From Hoplostethus atlanticus (taxonomy: Eukaryota > Chordata > Actinopteri > Trachichthyiformes > Trachichthyidae): 64,000 nt of DNA. The translations under genes and the position numbers were made by a program. The notes beneath the pieces were generated by a model that did no database searches, had not been told where the DNA came from, and saw only the letters and a program-made list of their open reading frames with translations. This document shows positions 24,830 to 59,020 of the stretch, piece after piece (positions within the stretch are counted from its first letter, which is position 1; each line of letters begins with the position of its first letter). The stretch lies in contig JAXDDX010000052.1 of assembly GCA_034670405.1 (NCBI GenBank), positions 2,863,501-2,927,500 of the forward strand, given 5' to 3'.

Positions 24830-25852
24830 TATCTCAGACACCGCTGACCTGATTTTGACCAAAATAGGTCAATGTTCCAGCATTTTTCACTGCTATGCCG
24901 ATGACACCCAGCTGATCCTGTCATTTCCCCCCTCTGACGCACAAGTGGAGGCACGCATTGCTGCGTGCCTGGCAGACATCTCGGAGTGGATGTCGATGCA
25001 CCACCTGAAGCTCAACCTGGACAAGACTGAGCTGGTGTTCACCAAGACCTGGCCATCACCATTGACAATGCTGTGGTGACGTCAATTCGGACTACGAGGA
25101 ATCTGGGCGTGACCTTGGACGACCATCACTGAGGAGACGGCGCAGGTGCTCATCCAGGCTCGTCATCTCCCGCCTGGACTACTGCAACTTCCTCCTTGCT
25201 GGTGCCCCGGCGTCTGCCATCAGACCTCTGGAGCTTGTTCAGAAAGCTGCAGCTCGTCTGGTGTTCAACCGCCCCAAGTTCTCCCATACAACTACCCTTC
25301 TCCGTTCTCTACACTGGCTCCCTGTAGCAGCTCGCATCCAGTTCAAGACCCTGGTGCTAGCCTATAGGGCAGTAATAGGAACAGTTCCTTTCTACCTCCA
25401 GGCTATGGTCAAGCCTCTGCTGCCTCGAGGAGACTGGTCGCCCCATCGCTCAGAGGCCCCTGCGGCTGATCTACACGGTCCCGGCTCTTCTCTGCCCTGG
25501 TCCCACAACTCCCCACTGATGTCAGAACAGTAGTGTTGCTTCCCATCTTTCGCCGCAGAAAACCCACCTCTTCAACAAACACTACACTGACCCTTCCTCT
25601 TAGCACTTGCTTATTTGTCTTCACTTATTTGTCTTAGCACTTGTTTATTTGATTTACTTATCTGTCTCATTTGTTTAAATAAAAAGTAGTTAGCTAACTT
25701 ATTGCACTTTTACCTTAGCACTGGTTCTGCTCTTAGGAAGGAAATGCAGTTACGATTTCTGGTGACTAGTAGTTCTCTTGCCTACCTATGTTGAATGCAC
25801 TTTGTCGCTTTGGATAAAAGCATCTGCCAAATGAATGTAATGTAATGTAATT
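24830..25852 (+). mobile_element. L2/CR1-clade LINE, 5'-truncated
   Basis: The first part encodes the end of a reverse transcriptase with the catalytic YADD box: FHCYADDTQLILSF, followed by LADISEWMSMHHLKLNLDKT and ELVF. Later frames carry the usual RT C-terminal region (RLVFNRPKFSHTT-type, then LHWLPVAARIQFKTLVLAYR), split by frameshifts near 25065 and 25255. The 3' end reads CGCTTTGGATAAAAGCATCT and finishes in short ATGTA repeats, the typical L2 tail. This is a dead, 5'-truncated copy. Confidence 0.85.
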
Positions 25853-26088
25853 TTCAAAATGTCACTGAATGGTGCAAATACAGGTCCAAATAAAAATGTG
25901 GATTAACCAATCATATTTCCCACACCGCAAGTTCCAATGACATGAATGTTGGTGATCGTATTCAGGTATCTTTGCTATAGAAATTTGCCCCAGGAACATC
26001 AACAGTGCCATATTGGTGTCCCCCCCCCTAAGGCTTTTTCATTCAATTATTGACTGCATTATTTGTACTGTCAACCAATATGGGGTTC

Positions 26089-26180
26089 CTTTCCTTTCCT
26101 CTCCTCTCCTTTCCTTTCCTCTCCTCTCCTCTCCTCTCCTCTCCTCTCCTCTCCTCTCCTCTCCTCTCCTCTCCTCTCCC
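26089..26180 (+). repeat. (CTCCT)n pentanucleotide microsatellite
   Basis: CTCCT units, some changed to TTCCT at the left edge, continue for about 90 bases. Confidence 0.9.
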
Positions 26181-26716
26181 CTCATTAAGTGGAGGTATAA
26201 ATCAGTAAATAGCAGAAGCTTGAAGAGGACGGCAGGTCAGAGAAGGGTCGATTCAGACGTTTTCCAACCTCCAGTGTTTACAAATCCCACCGTGGCTCAT
26301 TCGACTACATTACTCCTCACAGAAATGGCAGTGATATGACGTAACTGACTGTCTTGTCTGGACGAGCGTTGGAGTCATCTGGATTTACAGGCCCAGTAAA
26401 ACACCCAAGAGTAAAACACAAAAGAGTTGACACTCAAATAACCCTGGACGCTAGAAATGAAGCAATGTGTGGAAGTGGAAGCATACATGCATATTTACTG
26501 CAATAGTATATGCATATAGTACTGTAGTAAAAGCATATACTGCTACAGTCATTGCATGCACCGCTGCTTGATAAGCCTATATGTTCACATACTACAATAG
26601 TATATGTATACACTACTGCGGCAGTATTGTTGTCAATATAATTTATTGAACAGGCAATTAAAGTGATTCTGATTGTAATGAAACACATTAAAATACATGT
26701 AATACAGAAAAATGTA

Positions 26717-26719
<3 letters not shown>

Positions 26720-26751
<32 letters not shown>

Positions 26752-26872
26752 CGCTGGTGGGTTCTATGAACATGGTTAACCGTCACCGTTGTAGCTGGAT
26801 GCAGCCGATATGGAGGTACGACACACAAGGAAGACATTTAAAACTCCACTGAGAAGTATGTATGAGTAAGGC

Positions 26873-26963
<91 letters not shown>
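26720..26963 (-). repeat. repeat family E: (TG)n-core-(CA)n unit, copy 2
   Basis: The core at 26756-26873 is the reverse complement of 18850-18979 with modest divergence (for example GGATGCAGCCGATATGGAGG). It is again bracketed by (TG)n on its left (26720-26750) and a long (CA)n on its right (26874-26963, about 45 units). Confidence 0.75.
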
Positions 26964-26966
<3 letters not shown>

Positions 26967-27554
26967 TAAACACACAAGTTATCCAAGTTATCCAATGATG
27001 TACCCATGGGTACATCATTTTTATGTCGTAGCTGTCTGGGTAATTGGCAGGTTGTGGTCAGTGAAGAGGCGTTCCTGAGAGGCGCTGTGTGTTTTACAAC
27101 TTGAGGGAGGACTGAGGAGCTGGTGTACCTTCCATAGCCATGGGAATAAAATGTACAGAGAGAGAGAGAGCAACATGCAGCTGAAGTTCAAATAGACACC
27201 AGTTCAAAAACACTTTTATAGGAGGTTTTCCGGCGACCTGTTCACTTTGCTTAACGCTGTATCAGGGTGATATTGGCCTTTTATTAAAACTCAGTTATCG
27301 TCGAGTCAGTGTCATCCACCTCTGATCAATATTACACTGGTTGTCTGTAGACCATAACCTGAATTGATACTAATGAGACATTTTGATTCCGCACAAGTAT
27401 GAATGAATATGGTTATTATTGTTCTTTTTACATCAGAGACATCATTCCAGTGTGGTGTGGGAGGTGCTTCAGGGGTGTCAGTCTGTAAAACCTGCAATGA
27501 AACCTGCCTCACCCTGCCTGAAGGAGTTGATAACCCAAAATGTTTCCTTAGCAT

Positions 27555-27745
27555 GGCTTTCAATAGAGAGTTTGAGTGTACCATGATCTAAATGCTGTTT
27601 CAGAGGCTTTAGAACAATAAAATTCAGGGAGAAACACTGAATACTTGCAATTTCGTCCAGCACGAAAATGGTCAAATTTAGATATTGAATTGATTGTTAT
27701 ATTGATATTGAATATTGAAAATATATCGGCATCAGCCTTATCGGT
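27555..27745 (-). repeat. dispersed repeat family B
   Basis: Inverted copy: TTTCAATAGAGAGTTTGAGT, AAATGCTGTTTCAGAGGCTT and GAAAATGGTCAAATTTAGAT, ending near ATCAGCCTTATCGG. Confidence 0.7.
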
Positions 27746-27900
27746 CAAACTTGACGAGGCTACTGTGTTGTTACAGCAGAGGTGGAGTCTGACGGCTGTT
27801 TGAAGTCGAAGGCTTTGACGTGTTCAAAGGATACACGTCGCCCCACTAGCCAGAGCTAATAATGTTGTCTTTCCAAACTGAGGCTTTGAGGAGCAAAACA

Positions 27901-27940
<40 letters not shown>

Positions 27941-28035
27941 TGTGTGGTGTGTGCATGTAAGGCTCCAGGGCCAGGATGAGGAAAGGGTGATGTAATGCTG
28001 AATCAGGGCCTCGCTGACAGTTGGGGGGGGGGGGG

Positions 28036-28070
<35 letters not shown>

Positions 28071-28270
28071 TGTGTGTCTGTGTGTGTGTCTGTGTGTCTG
28101 TGTGTCTGTGTGTGTGTGTGTGTGTCTGTGTGTCTGTATGTGCATGCAGATTGCAGAGAGGGAACAATTGATGGATATGACAGAGATGTATTTTGGCAGA
28201 GTGTGGGAAAGTGACATCACCTTGCACTTACTTACACACACACACACACACACGTACACACACACACACA

Positions 28271-28317
<47 letters not shown>

Positions 28318-28954
28318 GCACAGACACAGACATTCCTTAAGAATCCACTGAGTTAACAGTTTGTGTTTAAAGTTCCTCACTTATTGTTAATTGTTTCTCG
28401 CTGTATGTGTGTATGTGTGCGTGTGTGTGTTCAATTTCGCAAACCCATCGGTGGAACCTGAAAGTGTGCACTGTGTTGGTTCATGTGTGTTTTAGTCTTT
28501 TAGTCTTGGTGTATCCCAGCCCTCCACATGCACTTAGCTTCCCAAAGTCTCATCCAGTTCTTGAGGTCACATCCTCACGAGCAACCCCCAGCATCCTCTG
28601 TACTGTTGACATTAGGGGCCTGTCCACTTCCCCGTCTATCTAATCCTGATGCCCGTCCCGGAGAGAGGGCCCTAAGTCCAGACCCAGTCACTGTTTGTCT
28701 CTCTGCGTCTGCTCACTGTCTCTCCGATAGAGCTTCCGTCCATCTTGTGAGCTACAGAGCAATGCCCCCCCCGGAGCTGGTAGGGATTCAGTGTCTTGCT
28801 AAAGGGCACTTCAGGGCAGACACTTGCCTACAAGGTCGTTTGAACCTGGGTCTTCTGGCCATTCCAAAATAAGGTGGCTATCGCTGTTCATGCTAACTAC
28901 CCAGTTCTTCTTCTGTTTATTCCGAACAAACCGTAAAACGCATCACTTCCTGTC
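27746..28954. other. intergenic, (TG)n/(CA)n rich
   Basis: (TG)n at 27904-27938, a G run then (TG)n mixed with TGTC at 28022-28140, and (CA)n at 28234-28312. The last two are inverted relative to each other around a core of about 90 bp. A block near 28780-28860 (GTCTTGCTAAAGGGCACTTC) recalls common fish SINE-like repeats. The open frames are artefacts. Confidence 0.55.
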
Positions 28955-29120
28955 TCCAGAGGGACAGACCTACCAGACACCGGGTGTTTAGAACAACAAA
29001 TGGAAAAGCTTTCATGAACTGGCTTTTCGTTGGATCACTATTGTGTTGCATCAATCAGATAGAGAGCAGCAAAATAGATATTTATTTATATGAAAATATA
29101 GCAGATTATTACTTTAAGGT
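28955..29120 (+). repeat. dispersed repeat family D, copy 1
   Basis: It matches 38815-38975 on the same strand: AAAGCTTTCATGAACTGG, ATATTTATTTAT(A/G)TGAAAA and TTATTACTTTAAG in the same order. No coding capacity. Confidence 0.65.
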
Positions 29121-30313
29121 GAACTTCAGGGCTTAGGGAATGAATGTATGAATCTGTGTGTGTGTGTGTGTGTGTGGGTGGGTCTGTGCGTCGGAGGGCA
29201 GCAGAGGTTGCAGGGCTGTAATTATGAGGAGCCAGTGATCTCAGGTTGGCCTGGGTTCGGGGGAATGTGGCCCCCTTCTCCTTCCATTCCTTCCTCCCTT
29301 CCCCTCCTTCTCACTCCTTCCCCTTGTTAATGTCTTCTTCTTCTTCTTCTTCTCCCATACCTTACTCCCTCCTTCTTGATCGCAGTTTGTATACCAGTGA
29401 TTATCTGTCAAAGTCTGGCCCCGAGACCACCTGATAAAAAAAAATAATAAAATAATAAATAAAAAAAATTCAAAACGTTCCAGACCAGTTAGCGATTAGG
29501 TTCATCATTAATGTTCAGTAAGTTCATCTACAGATTAAAATAAGAAAGTAAGACAACCTCCTGAGTAGATCTTCTAGACAGCATGCTGACCTCAGAGTTT
29601 CCTAAAGTGGCCCCTGGTGGTTTTTTGATAACCCCCCCCAACCCCCCATCCCGTGGCCCCCCTCTTACCCTCCCAACAATGTACCTCAGCCACACCTTGT
29701 CCTCCCCAACGTTCTCCCTGGATCAGCTCAAACCTCCTAACTCTCTGTCATCACTCCTCTACCTCCCTTCCTCTGCCCCCCCCCCCCGCCCCAACCCCTA
29801 TAAATACTCAACATACTCTTGCAGCACACTGCTCACCTTCCCTCCCCTCTTCTTCCTCCCCCCCATCCCCCTGTCATTTGATGATGAAACCTTTAAATTA
29901 CCCAAGGAAAGTCGATAAACTCCACCCTGCTTTGACATTCACGCAGTAACACACCTTCACACCTGGGAGCTGCCCAGTACAACCACAGTCTTCTACTGTT
30001 GACTACTGGGAGCTGCCCAGTACATCCACAGTCTTCTACTGTTGTCTACTGGGAGCTGCCCAGTACATCCACAGTCTGAGTAATACCACACACACACACA
30101 CACACATCATTATAACCAAGTTTTAGAATCTCTCTCTCAATTTAATCCACGTACTTTATTGTGAAACTATTTTTAGGTGATGAATAACTTTTTATGTGTT
30201 AGAAACTCAGTGGCTTTATTAGCATGACAAATATATTTGTGTTGCCAACGGACATATTCATACGTACACTAGTAAAAGCAAATTTGTACTAATTGCACAC
30301 GAAAACAATACCT

Positions 30314-30357
<44 letters not shown>

Positions 30358-31890
30358 CGCCTTCACCCTCTCTCTCAATGTCTCTTTCTCTCAGCTCCAT
30401 ATGTTATTAATTAGATTTGCGCTTTGAAGTGTGGATGACATCATGACTTGGCTGCCGTCCCTATAGCCGTGTTTAGGCTGACAGGTTCCCATGGAAACTC
30501 TGATGTCATGGGGGGGTCGAGGCGAGGGAGAGCGGTGCGGTGTTTTCATGGGGGTGGGGGGGTGGGGGGGTAGAGATCTGACGTCTGTTAACACACGGAG
30601 AAACAGAAACAGAGCAGCGTGTCAGCAGACTGGGCTCCCAGCCAGCAGGTAGCCTGTCTCTGTCCCGTACGACGTTACGCTATCGCTCCCCATTTGTCTT
30701 CTGGCGGAGATCTGGCAGGCAAGCCGGTGACCTGGATCCAGAGGCGAGGGGAAAGTGGTCCAGTCCACAAGCACTAACAAACTAATCAATCACAAAATGT
30801 GGTATTTTTAAAAAGAAATGCTAAAATACAATAAAAACACTGCAAATTCTGCCATTCACTATTGAACTTTCAACATTTTATATGGAACATCTGGCTAAAC
30901 GGCACTAGAATGACTTGCGCTGTCTAGAAACCATAACGAATGAGCACTGATTCATTTTGGTGAAGTGTAACATTAATACAGGTAATGTGGTTAGTGGTTA
31001 CCTTGTATGTGACACCTATCCTTCCCTTGATGCCGGTGGAAACAATGAAGTCAAAGCCTTGTTCGGTTTTCAGCAAAACAAGAACGCAGTTTATTTATCA
31101 TTTATTTCTAATTCATTAATTGGGTACTTGTATATGTGGAACGTGTTTGATTCTTAGAAGTGATATGAATTTTCTTTGAGGAAGCTGGAAAAAATGATTG
31201 ATTCCCATTATGCTGTGCTGCTGGTGTCCGCCGCTGTTAATGACAGAGCTTAACTACGTAGCTAAACGTGCTAGCTAGCTTGCATTTTGAGTCCAAACAG
31301 TGTAAAACCACGGAGGAAATCTACTTCCTGCACAGCCAGAAGCCCCTCCCTGTTTAAAAACAGATTATATACGATGCCTTCCTCCTGATACAAAACAGAT
31401 ACAAAGAATAGAAGAAAAAAAATTGCTTTGCTGCCAATCAACTGTTTAATAAGCCAAGCTATTACTGTTGATTACCAGTGTGGGTAGTGCTGAAGCCAAG
31501 CCACACTGATGTAAATGCCTTTGACCTGCATGTCGGTGTGGCCACACTCATCATCATCTGAAGACCAAGAGGAGCTTGGCAGTTTGCACCGCTCTGGTTT
31601 GGCGCCCGCTGAGCCTCATTCCTGGATGTTCAAGTGTGTGTTTGCATCTGTGTGTGTGTGTGTGTGTGTGTGTGTTTTAATAGGAGTTTGACTGGAGAGA
31701 GCGTGGACATATTTGTGTACTGTTTAATGCCGGAGTGACGTAGGCCGTTCTCTGCGGGCGAACTCAGAGCCCCTTGTTAATGTTTACAGCCTGCAGCCAT
31801 CACTCAGTGTGTGTGTGTGTGTAGGATGGATTCTTGTTATATGAGAGAGTGTGCATTGTGTGTGGGTGTATTTGCATGTACAATATTTGT

Positions 31891-31924
<34 letters not shown>

Positions 31925-33620
31925 TGTTGGATGTGGCTGATGAAGGAAGGGAAATTAGAGGGGAACCCAGGAGGAATGTGGCCGGCATCTTTAGCCGTAC
32001 GGTTTTAGTGTGTTGCTACTACCAAACCAACTATAATTAACAACTTAATCGCTTATTGCCTCAGGGTGTAATCACCATCTACCCAATATTATTCACTAAA
32101 ATACACACACGCTGAATTCTGCTTTCATGTTACCAACTGTACAAGTGTTGAAATAAGCCTTTATTTACTTCAAGCCAAAGAAAAATGTAAACCATGCTAA
32201 GAAACCCTCACTGGACACAAAAACACTACACAAGAGTTCTTCAAGAGATTTTAATGAGATTCACATCAGGCATGTCCATGTCCTCTGGCAGTATGCAAAC
32301 TTAACGCTCATGACGCCCGAAACAGACGTTGGAGGTCAGCTCAACGAGAAAACGTTGAAACCTGCCCATACAAAAATTCAGAGTCACTGTGGAATATTAC
32401 ATGAAAGATATTAGTAACATGAGTGACATCATTACAGGAGGATGTGATGAATGTTAGATTAAATCAAAAATGGACATGTAGCATTTTGAAATTCCCGTAC
32501 AGGTCATTATAAATGCCTATATTACCACACCACCCTGAATTACCACACCACCGTGGAAGCTGTTGCGGTTACATCAGAACGTGTCACCCATCTCTCTCTC
32601 TCTTGCTCTTCTTTGACGCCGTCTGGCCTCCGCGTTATACGGTGTCTCGTTGCGCAACGTCTCCGTCTCCTCCGGTGCGGTTCTCACTGTCAGAGATCTG
32701 GCTTCGGGCCAAACAGGTTCTTTGTTCTTTTATTGGTTTCACAACCAAATTTCACACGAATTTGCCGTAGGAAACAAAGATGGGATGAGTTGAAATGGAT
32801 ATCGAAGAGCAGCGCGAACAGGGTATCTTGTAGCTGCCACTCGGTGTACGTGAATTTATACATGTAGCTGCAGTTTTGGTGGTTTTGGACACTTCACATT
32901 CAAACTGGCAACCTTCCAGGCAACCCCCTCCCCTCACCACAACCACCACCATTAAAACCTAATTTAAAAAAAAAGATTCCTTTGTTCATTCCTGAACATT
33001 TTACTTTTTGCAGATGCTTTTGTCTGCCAACAGTGATATATTTTGGTTCCCCTGTGTGCTCTGCAGTCAGCCCCTACTCTCTCCCAGCCTCCTACATGAC
33101 CTAAGCAGTCCTTAATCAGTTAAGGCAGACACCCGCCTGCACGGAGCACAAAGTATGTTTGCAAATGTCTGTGCAATAACAACAAATGGTCTACCCGGTA
33201 GAGTGCCAGTAGAGGAGAAAATCAAAGTTGGTGACCTCTCCTCCCTGTTGTATTCACTAATCACATTGGACGTTTACAACCTCAGCCCAGCACAGGGGGA
33301 GGCAAAACACCGTGAGGTAAAACACATTTGGTCATTATCAAAACAGTGAGAAGGCTGCGCTTGGATACTTGGGGGGGAAGAAAAAGAGATCTATTGTCTT
33401 GATGAGAGCTGTACCTTTTTCATTTCATGCCTCTCTGATTCATTCAGGTCACTCCTGATTATCTGTTGAGTCATTATTACTGGAAACCCGCGGTTCTCAA
33501 TGTGGGTGAGGGGGCCCTTCAGGGGCTCCAACGGCGTCCCAGCAAAATGAGAAATAGTTTTGCTATAATCTAATTCACTAGAAATGAACCCAATATGAGA
33601 TACACTACTCCTATGATAAT
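29121..33620. other. gene-poor stretch
   Basis: No supported gene. It holds C-rich unique sequence at 29580-29880, a 43-bp tandem repeat at 29965-30077, (CT)n at 30320-30356, (TG)n tracts at about 31648-31675 and 31890-31915, and otherwise unique sequence. Open frames at 30957-31157 and 32513-32867 have no recognisable family. Confidence 0.45.
29965..30077 (+). repeat. 43-bp minisatellite, 2.6 units
   Basis: Units start GGGAGCTGCCCAGTACA at 29965, 30008 and 30051 and differ at only a few positions. Confidence 0.9.
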
Positions 33621-34092
33621 AGGCTCCATGCTAACACTTTAGCATACAGCCTACTATCACTCAACATAGAGTATGCTAAAGTGTTAGCATGGAGCCTACC
33701 ATCACTCAATGTAGTGTATGCTAAAGTTTTATCATGGAGCCTACTATCACTCAACATAGTGTATGCTAAAGTTATGGCATGTAGCCTACTATCACTGAAC
33801 ATACTATATGCTAAAGTTTTATCATGGAGCCTACTATCACTCAACATAGTGTATGCTAAAGTTATGGCATGTAGCCTACTATCACTCAACATACTATATG
33901 CTAAAGTGTTATCATGGAGCCTACTATCACTCAACATAGTGTATGCTAAAGTTATGGCATGGAGCCTACTATCACTGAACATACTATATGCTAAAGTGTT
34001 ATCATGGAGTCTACTATCACTCAACATACTATATGCTAAAGTGTTATCATGGAGCCTACTATCACTCAACACAGTGTATGCTAAAGTGTTTT
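33621..34092 (+). repeat. 45-bp minisatellite, about 10 units, open on both strands
   Basis: Units carry ATGCTAAAGT, ATCATGGAGCCTACTATCAC and TCAACATA with alternating variants, so a 90-bp higher-order pattern is visible in the middle. Because 45 is divisible by three, the plus strand stays open as a 15-residue repeat (SLLSLNIVYAKV type) and the minus strand as another (MLSDSRLHDNTLAYS type). The left edge contains a perfect 27-bp inverted repeat (33621-33647 and 33671-33697). Confidence 0.92.
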
Positions 34093-34383
34093 GATTCTAT
34101 TCAGATAGCATGCAGAAGTATCACACTAAGTAACGTACAAAGTCACATACTGAAATGTGCTGTTACTCATCAGAGAAAGGTACTGATGTGGTCCAGCACA
34201 ACCAGCATCAGTATGGAGAATACCAAGGTCCTAACACTCCGGAGCTCTCCTCTCTCTTCTATGAACCCTGGATGACCGATAGAGCTGTTATCCATGACCT
34301 CTGACCTCTACAGTGGTTAGTTGCCGTCTGTGCGTGTGCTGCTCCCAGCCGGCTCGCATGCATGAAACCCTAAGGGGGCATTG

Positions 34384-34432
<49 letters not shown>

Positions 34433-34633
34433 TGGGGTGCAATCTTCCAGTAAATCACCTCACCCGAACCCCACCTCCCCCCTACTCTCCCTCTCTCAGA
34501 CAGACAGACACACACTCTGTTGACAGTAAGCAGGAGGGTGGAATGTCAAGGTATTTGCATGTGTCCGTCTGTTGCCATTGTGGTGGCAGTGTTGGCTGTC
34601 AGGCATTGCGACCCCCCCGCCCCACCTCTCACA

Positions 34634-34675
<42 letters not shown>

Positions 34676-36269
34676 GCTATCTAGTGGAATGTTTGCTCTG
34701 CTGGGTCCAGTTACATGGGGGAGGGAGGTGGCCCTCTGCAGCCGGCCGGTCTGTCTGTGTCAACCTCCCACATCCCTGTTCTCCCATCACACAACTACAA
34801 AAGAATAGAATAGAATAGAATAGAATCATGTACAGGTATATCTAGGGATACAGTGGAGGGTAAACCTTCTGCTGTAACCTGCAACACGACCAATCAAAGT
34901 TTTCCCTCTTGACCCATTTCAGCCTTTATCTTAACAAAATACCATTAGCGAGAGGGCTTGAAAAGAGAAAGATAGAGTGAGGTAGATGTAGAAATAGAAA
35001 CTGGAGAGAGGGGGGGGCGGTGTCGAGGGAAGGAAGGGAAAAAGGAAAGGTGTCTGTTTTCCTTTGGACTGCATGTCTAGATGACGTCCATCCAGACGTC
35101 CATCCAGACAAGACACGTATCTATCTCAATATTCAGAGCAAGAAAGATGAATATTGACCAGTCAGACCGAAAATTGCTGACAAATCATCTTGTAATCACT
35201 GTTTCATTGTTTTGTGTGATAGTCTATTCTGATTCATTTTATTCCTTTATTTTATTCCTTTTATTTCCTTTTATTTGTGTACATTTTATGTTAAACTGGT
35301 AATCTGCAAGTTCCTGTTTTTTATTTAGTCTCCATCTTTGTCTCTCAGCCTCATTGCTGTGGTGTTCCTCACTGCACTGTCAATCAAACAGTGTGTCCAG
35401 TACTGTGACGTCTTTCTCCTTGGATGTTCTGTTGACGGAGTTTGAGTTTCTGTCTTTTCTTAGTATGAAAGTTATTATTATTTGTATGAAAATGTGTCAC
35501 AAATCGTTGTGCGTTGTGAGCGTTGTGTTTTGTGTCACAGTGAGACGGGGCATAAGCGTGGAGGAGGACCAGAGATGGAAAAGAAAAACACTGGGTGAGG
35601 TGTGTGGAAAAGAAAAAGAGAGATCCCACTGGTAAAAGAGTGGGGAATGACACAACTACAGTCGGAGGAGGAGGAGGAGGAGGAGGGGGAGGGGGAAGGG
35701 GGAGAGAAGGGGAGGGGACTCCTTCCAGTTTGTACAGAACAAGGATATGAAGGCAAACTGGCCCGCCTCCCGCTCTCCTCTCCCCTCACGTTTACTACTC
35801 TCCTCTTTATCCCTCCCTTTCTCCTCCCTTTCTCCTCCCACCTCCTGGCCAGAGGAGAGGACTGATCAGCCTGAGAGTTTAAACAAACCGGAGAGCCGGC
35901 AGCGCAGAGCAGAGCTCTCACACACACACACACACACACTGTCACACAGACACAGCTGTGCAGCGCAGAGGAACCTCTACTGGACTCTACTGGAGAGCTG
36001 AACCGGGGTAGGCATTACTCTGATCACACACACACACACATGTACATGCACACACATTTGTGGGATACACACACTTGCAGCTGTGAAAGAGTCAGGATTA
36101 CCTCACTGGTTTGTTTTATAGCCGTTATGAAACATAGCTGGCTAGTTTCTCTGAAATGCACTAAAAAGTAGGTCCTCTTGTTCTCTCGGTGTAGCAGCTT
36201 CTCTCTGCCCTTCCTTTGCATCTAAACTATGCTGCCTTTGAATCACGTCTGGTTTGTCACTGCGATTTC
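34093..36269. other. upstream region of smtnl2
   Basis: (TG)n at 34388-34432, (CA)n at about 34630-34670, an AGAAT array at 34803-34826 and a GGA-rich tract at 35665-35715. A probable non-coding first exon ends at about 36006 before GTAGGC, in CTCTACTGGAGAGCTGAACC sequence, and would splice to an acceptor at 36269 (GCGATTTCAG). No start codon is apparent near the end of that exon. Confidence 0.45.
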
Positions 36270-36548
36270 AGATTCTCGTGCGGGATTTTGTCAAGAAACC
36301 TATACTTGGGCCCGGACGGGAGTGCGGCGTGTTTGACTGCGGCCCGCGAGCCCGTCAGGCAGAAGGCCGGCGTGAGGAAGGAGGCTGTACCTGTGAAAGC
36401 AGAGCCTGGCCCTTCCAGCCCTGTATTGGCCCCCGGAGCTTACCGGCAGCAGTCTAAGGAGAGGCAGAGCGGGCCATCCCAGAGTGGGGAGAAAACAGAC
36501 CAGACCAGCCCAAGACTTTCTTCACTGGCCAGAGGTAACTCCCTTACA

Positions 36549-57859
<21,311 letters not shown>

Positions 57860-58008
57860 GGATCCAGTGCCTGGACCAGAGCTCCAAAGCTGAGCGCCTC
57901 AACTCTTCTGCACGTTTTGTTTTGTCATTTCAGACTTTGATCTTCACTGTCAGCTCTGCAGCATTCACCAACAGGGAGTCCTTCATTCTCTTCATCCAAC
58001 TTGGACCT

Positions 58009-58560
58009 GAGTTGAGGCAAAGAGCTGGCATGGCTGCACTTTGACTAGACTAGACTGCCCCCTGGTGGCAGGGACAGAACAATCCTCCACAACGCTGCAG
58101 TCCAGAGTGCCTTGCTCATGGGTGAAGCGCTCCCGCTTCTGTCCACAGATACACGGTGGACATCGACTCATGGGGAGAAGATTGTCTATTTGTTATGAAG
58201 AAGATGAATTTGCCCACACTCTGATGTGGATGGTTGTTTTGTAGACAGGAGCTTCTGTGTATGAGGTGTGTGTGTGTGTTTGTAGTTTATCTGCAGGTAT
58301 ATTTGACACAGATAGAGTGGAAATACAGCTGTGTCATATAATTCTTTATTATCACCATGCTTGTTTAACATTTAACATTGCACCAATGGAATAGGGAGGA
58401 GGAGTTTTATGATGAGTGTCACGGAAGAGCTAAAATGTAGGCAATTGTTTATGATAGACACTGGTTCTGAATGATTTCGTCATGAGGCAGATACACTCTG
58501 GAGCAGAATATCAGTGGATATTGAAGAAAAAAATACAATGATGTGTTTTAAAGATGAAAT
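58009..58560 (+). repeat. smtnl2: smtnl2 3'UTR segment duplicated (inverted) at 7536-8089
   Basis: This part of the smtnl2 3'UTR has a closely similar reverse-complement copy 50 kb upstream, next to the tapasin-like gene. Boundaries are ACCTGAGTTGAGGCAAAG on the left and GATGTGTTTTAAAGATGAAA on the right. Confidence 0.85.
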
Positions 58561-58640
58561 TGACCGCAAACAAGGCAAAAGATAGTGCTGTAATTTTGTG
58601 TTGTGGTGATGTGGTGACTGGTGATATGGTAAATGAAATC

Positions 58641-58646
58641 AATAAA
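58641..58646 (+). terminator. smtnl2: smtnl2 polyadenylation signal
   Basis: AATAAA lies 782 bases after the stop codon and is followed by a T/GT-rich stretch, a good poly(A) context. Confidence 0.65.
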
Positions 58647-59020
58647 TTGTTCTATTTCACACCCAGCTGTGTGTGGCCATTATTGGGCTGTGTTAATATT
58701 ATTCAGGTATAATATCATAGAACTGCACTACATGTAGTTTGTTCTGACCACTAAATGTGTCAGCTCGGCTCCATTCTGGGTTCTTCAAGGTTCTTTGGTG
58801 AGGGTAGTGGTGACTCAAAGATAAAATAAAACCAGGTAAATCAGAATAAACAGCTTTGACATGGTTCTTTGTAGCACCATAAATGGTTCTGATACCCTGG
58901 AAAAATGATAACTAAAATGTATTCAGCTTATATTAAGTTTTTTTTGCCAGCCACATTACATGACCAGTAAAGATTGATTTAATTTTTCAAAATACTGCTA
59001 AAAATATCCTAATGCTTCCT

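Larger units (their letters stand above)
25853..27554. other. intergenic, microsatellites only
   Basis: No gene is seen. It contains the pentanucleotide array at 26089-26180 and family E copy 2 (26720-26963). Confidence 0.55.

Noticed and set aside
28003-28356. Long open frames rich in His-Thr or Cys-Val
   Set aside because: They are translations of (CA)n/(TG)n microsatellites. The same applies at 14808, 24284, 26776, 34288, 40071, 41265 and 47924.
32513-32867. Possible retrogene near 32.6-32.9 kb
   Set aside because: Frames on both strands are short, with no recognisable domain; nothing supports a gene.
33621-34092. CRISPR-like array
   Set aside because: The units are contiguous without unique spacers, and the genome is vertebrate.
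33611-34094. Repeat protein of 137-153 residues
   Set aside because: A 45-bp minisatellite necessarily gives a 15-residue repeat. Both strands are open, no promoter or splice context is visible, and no family matches.
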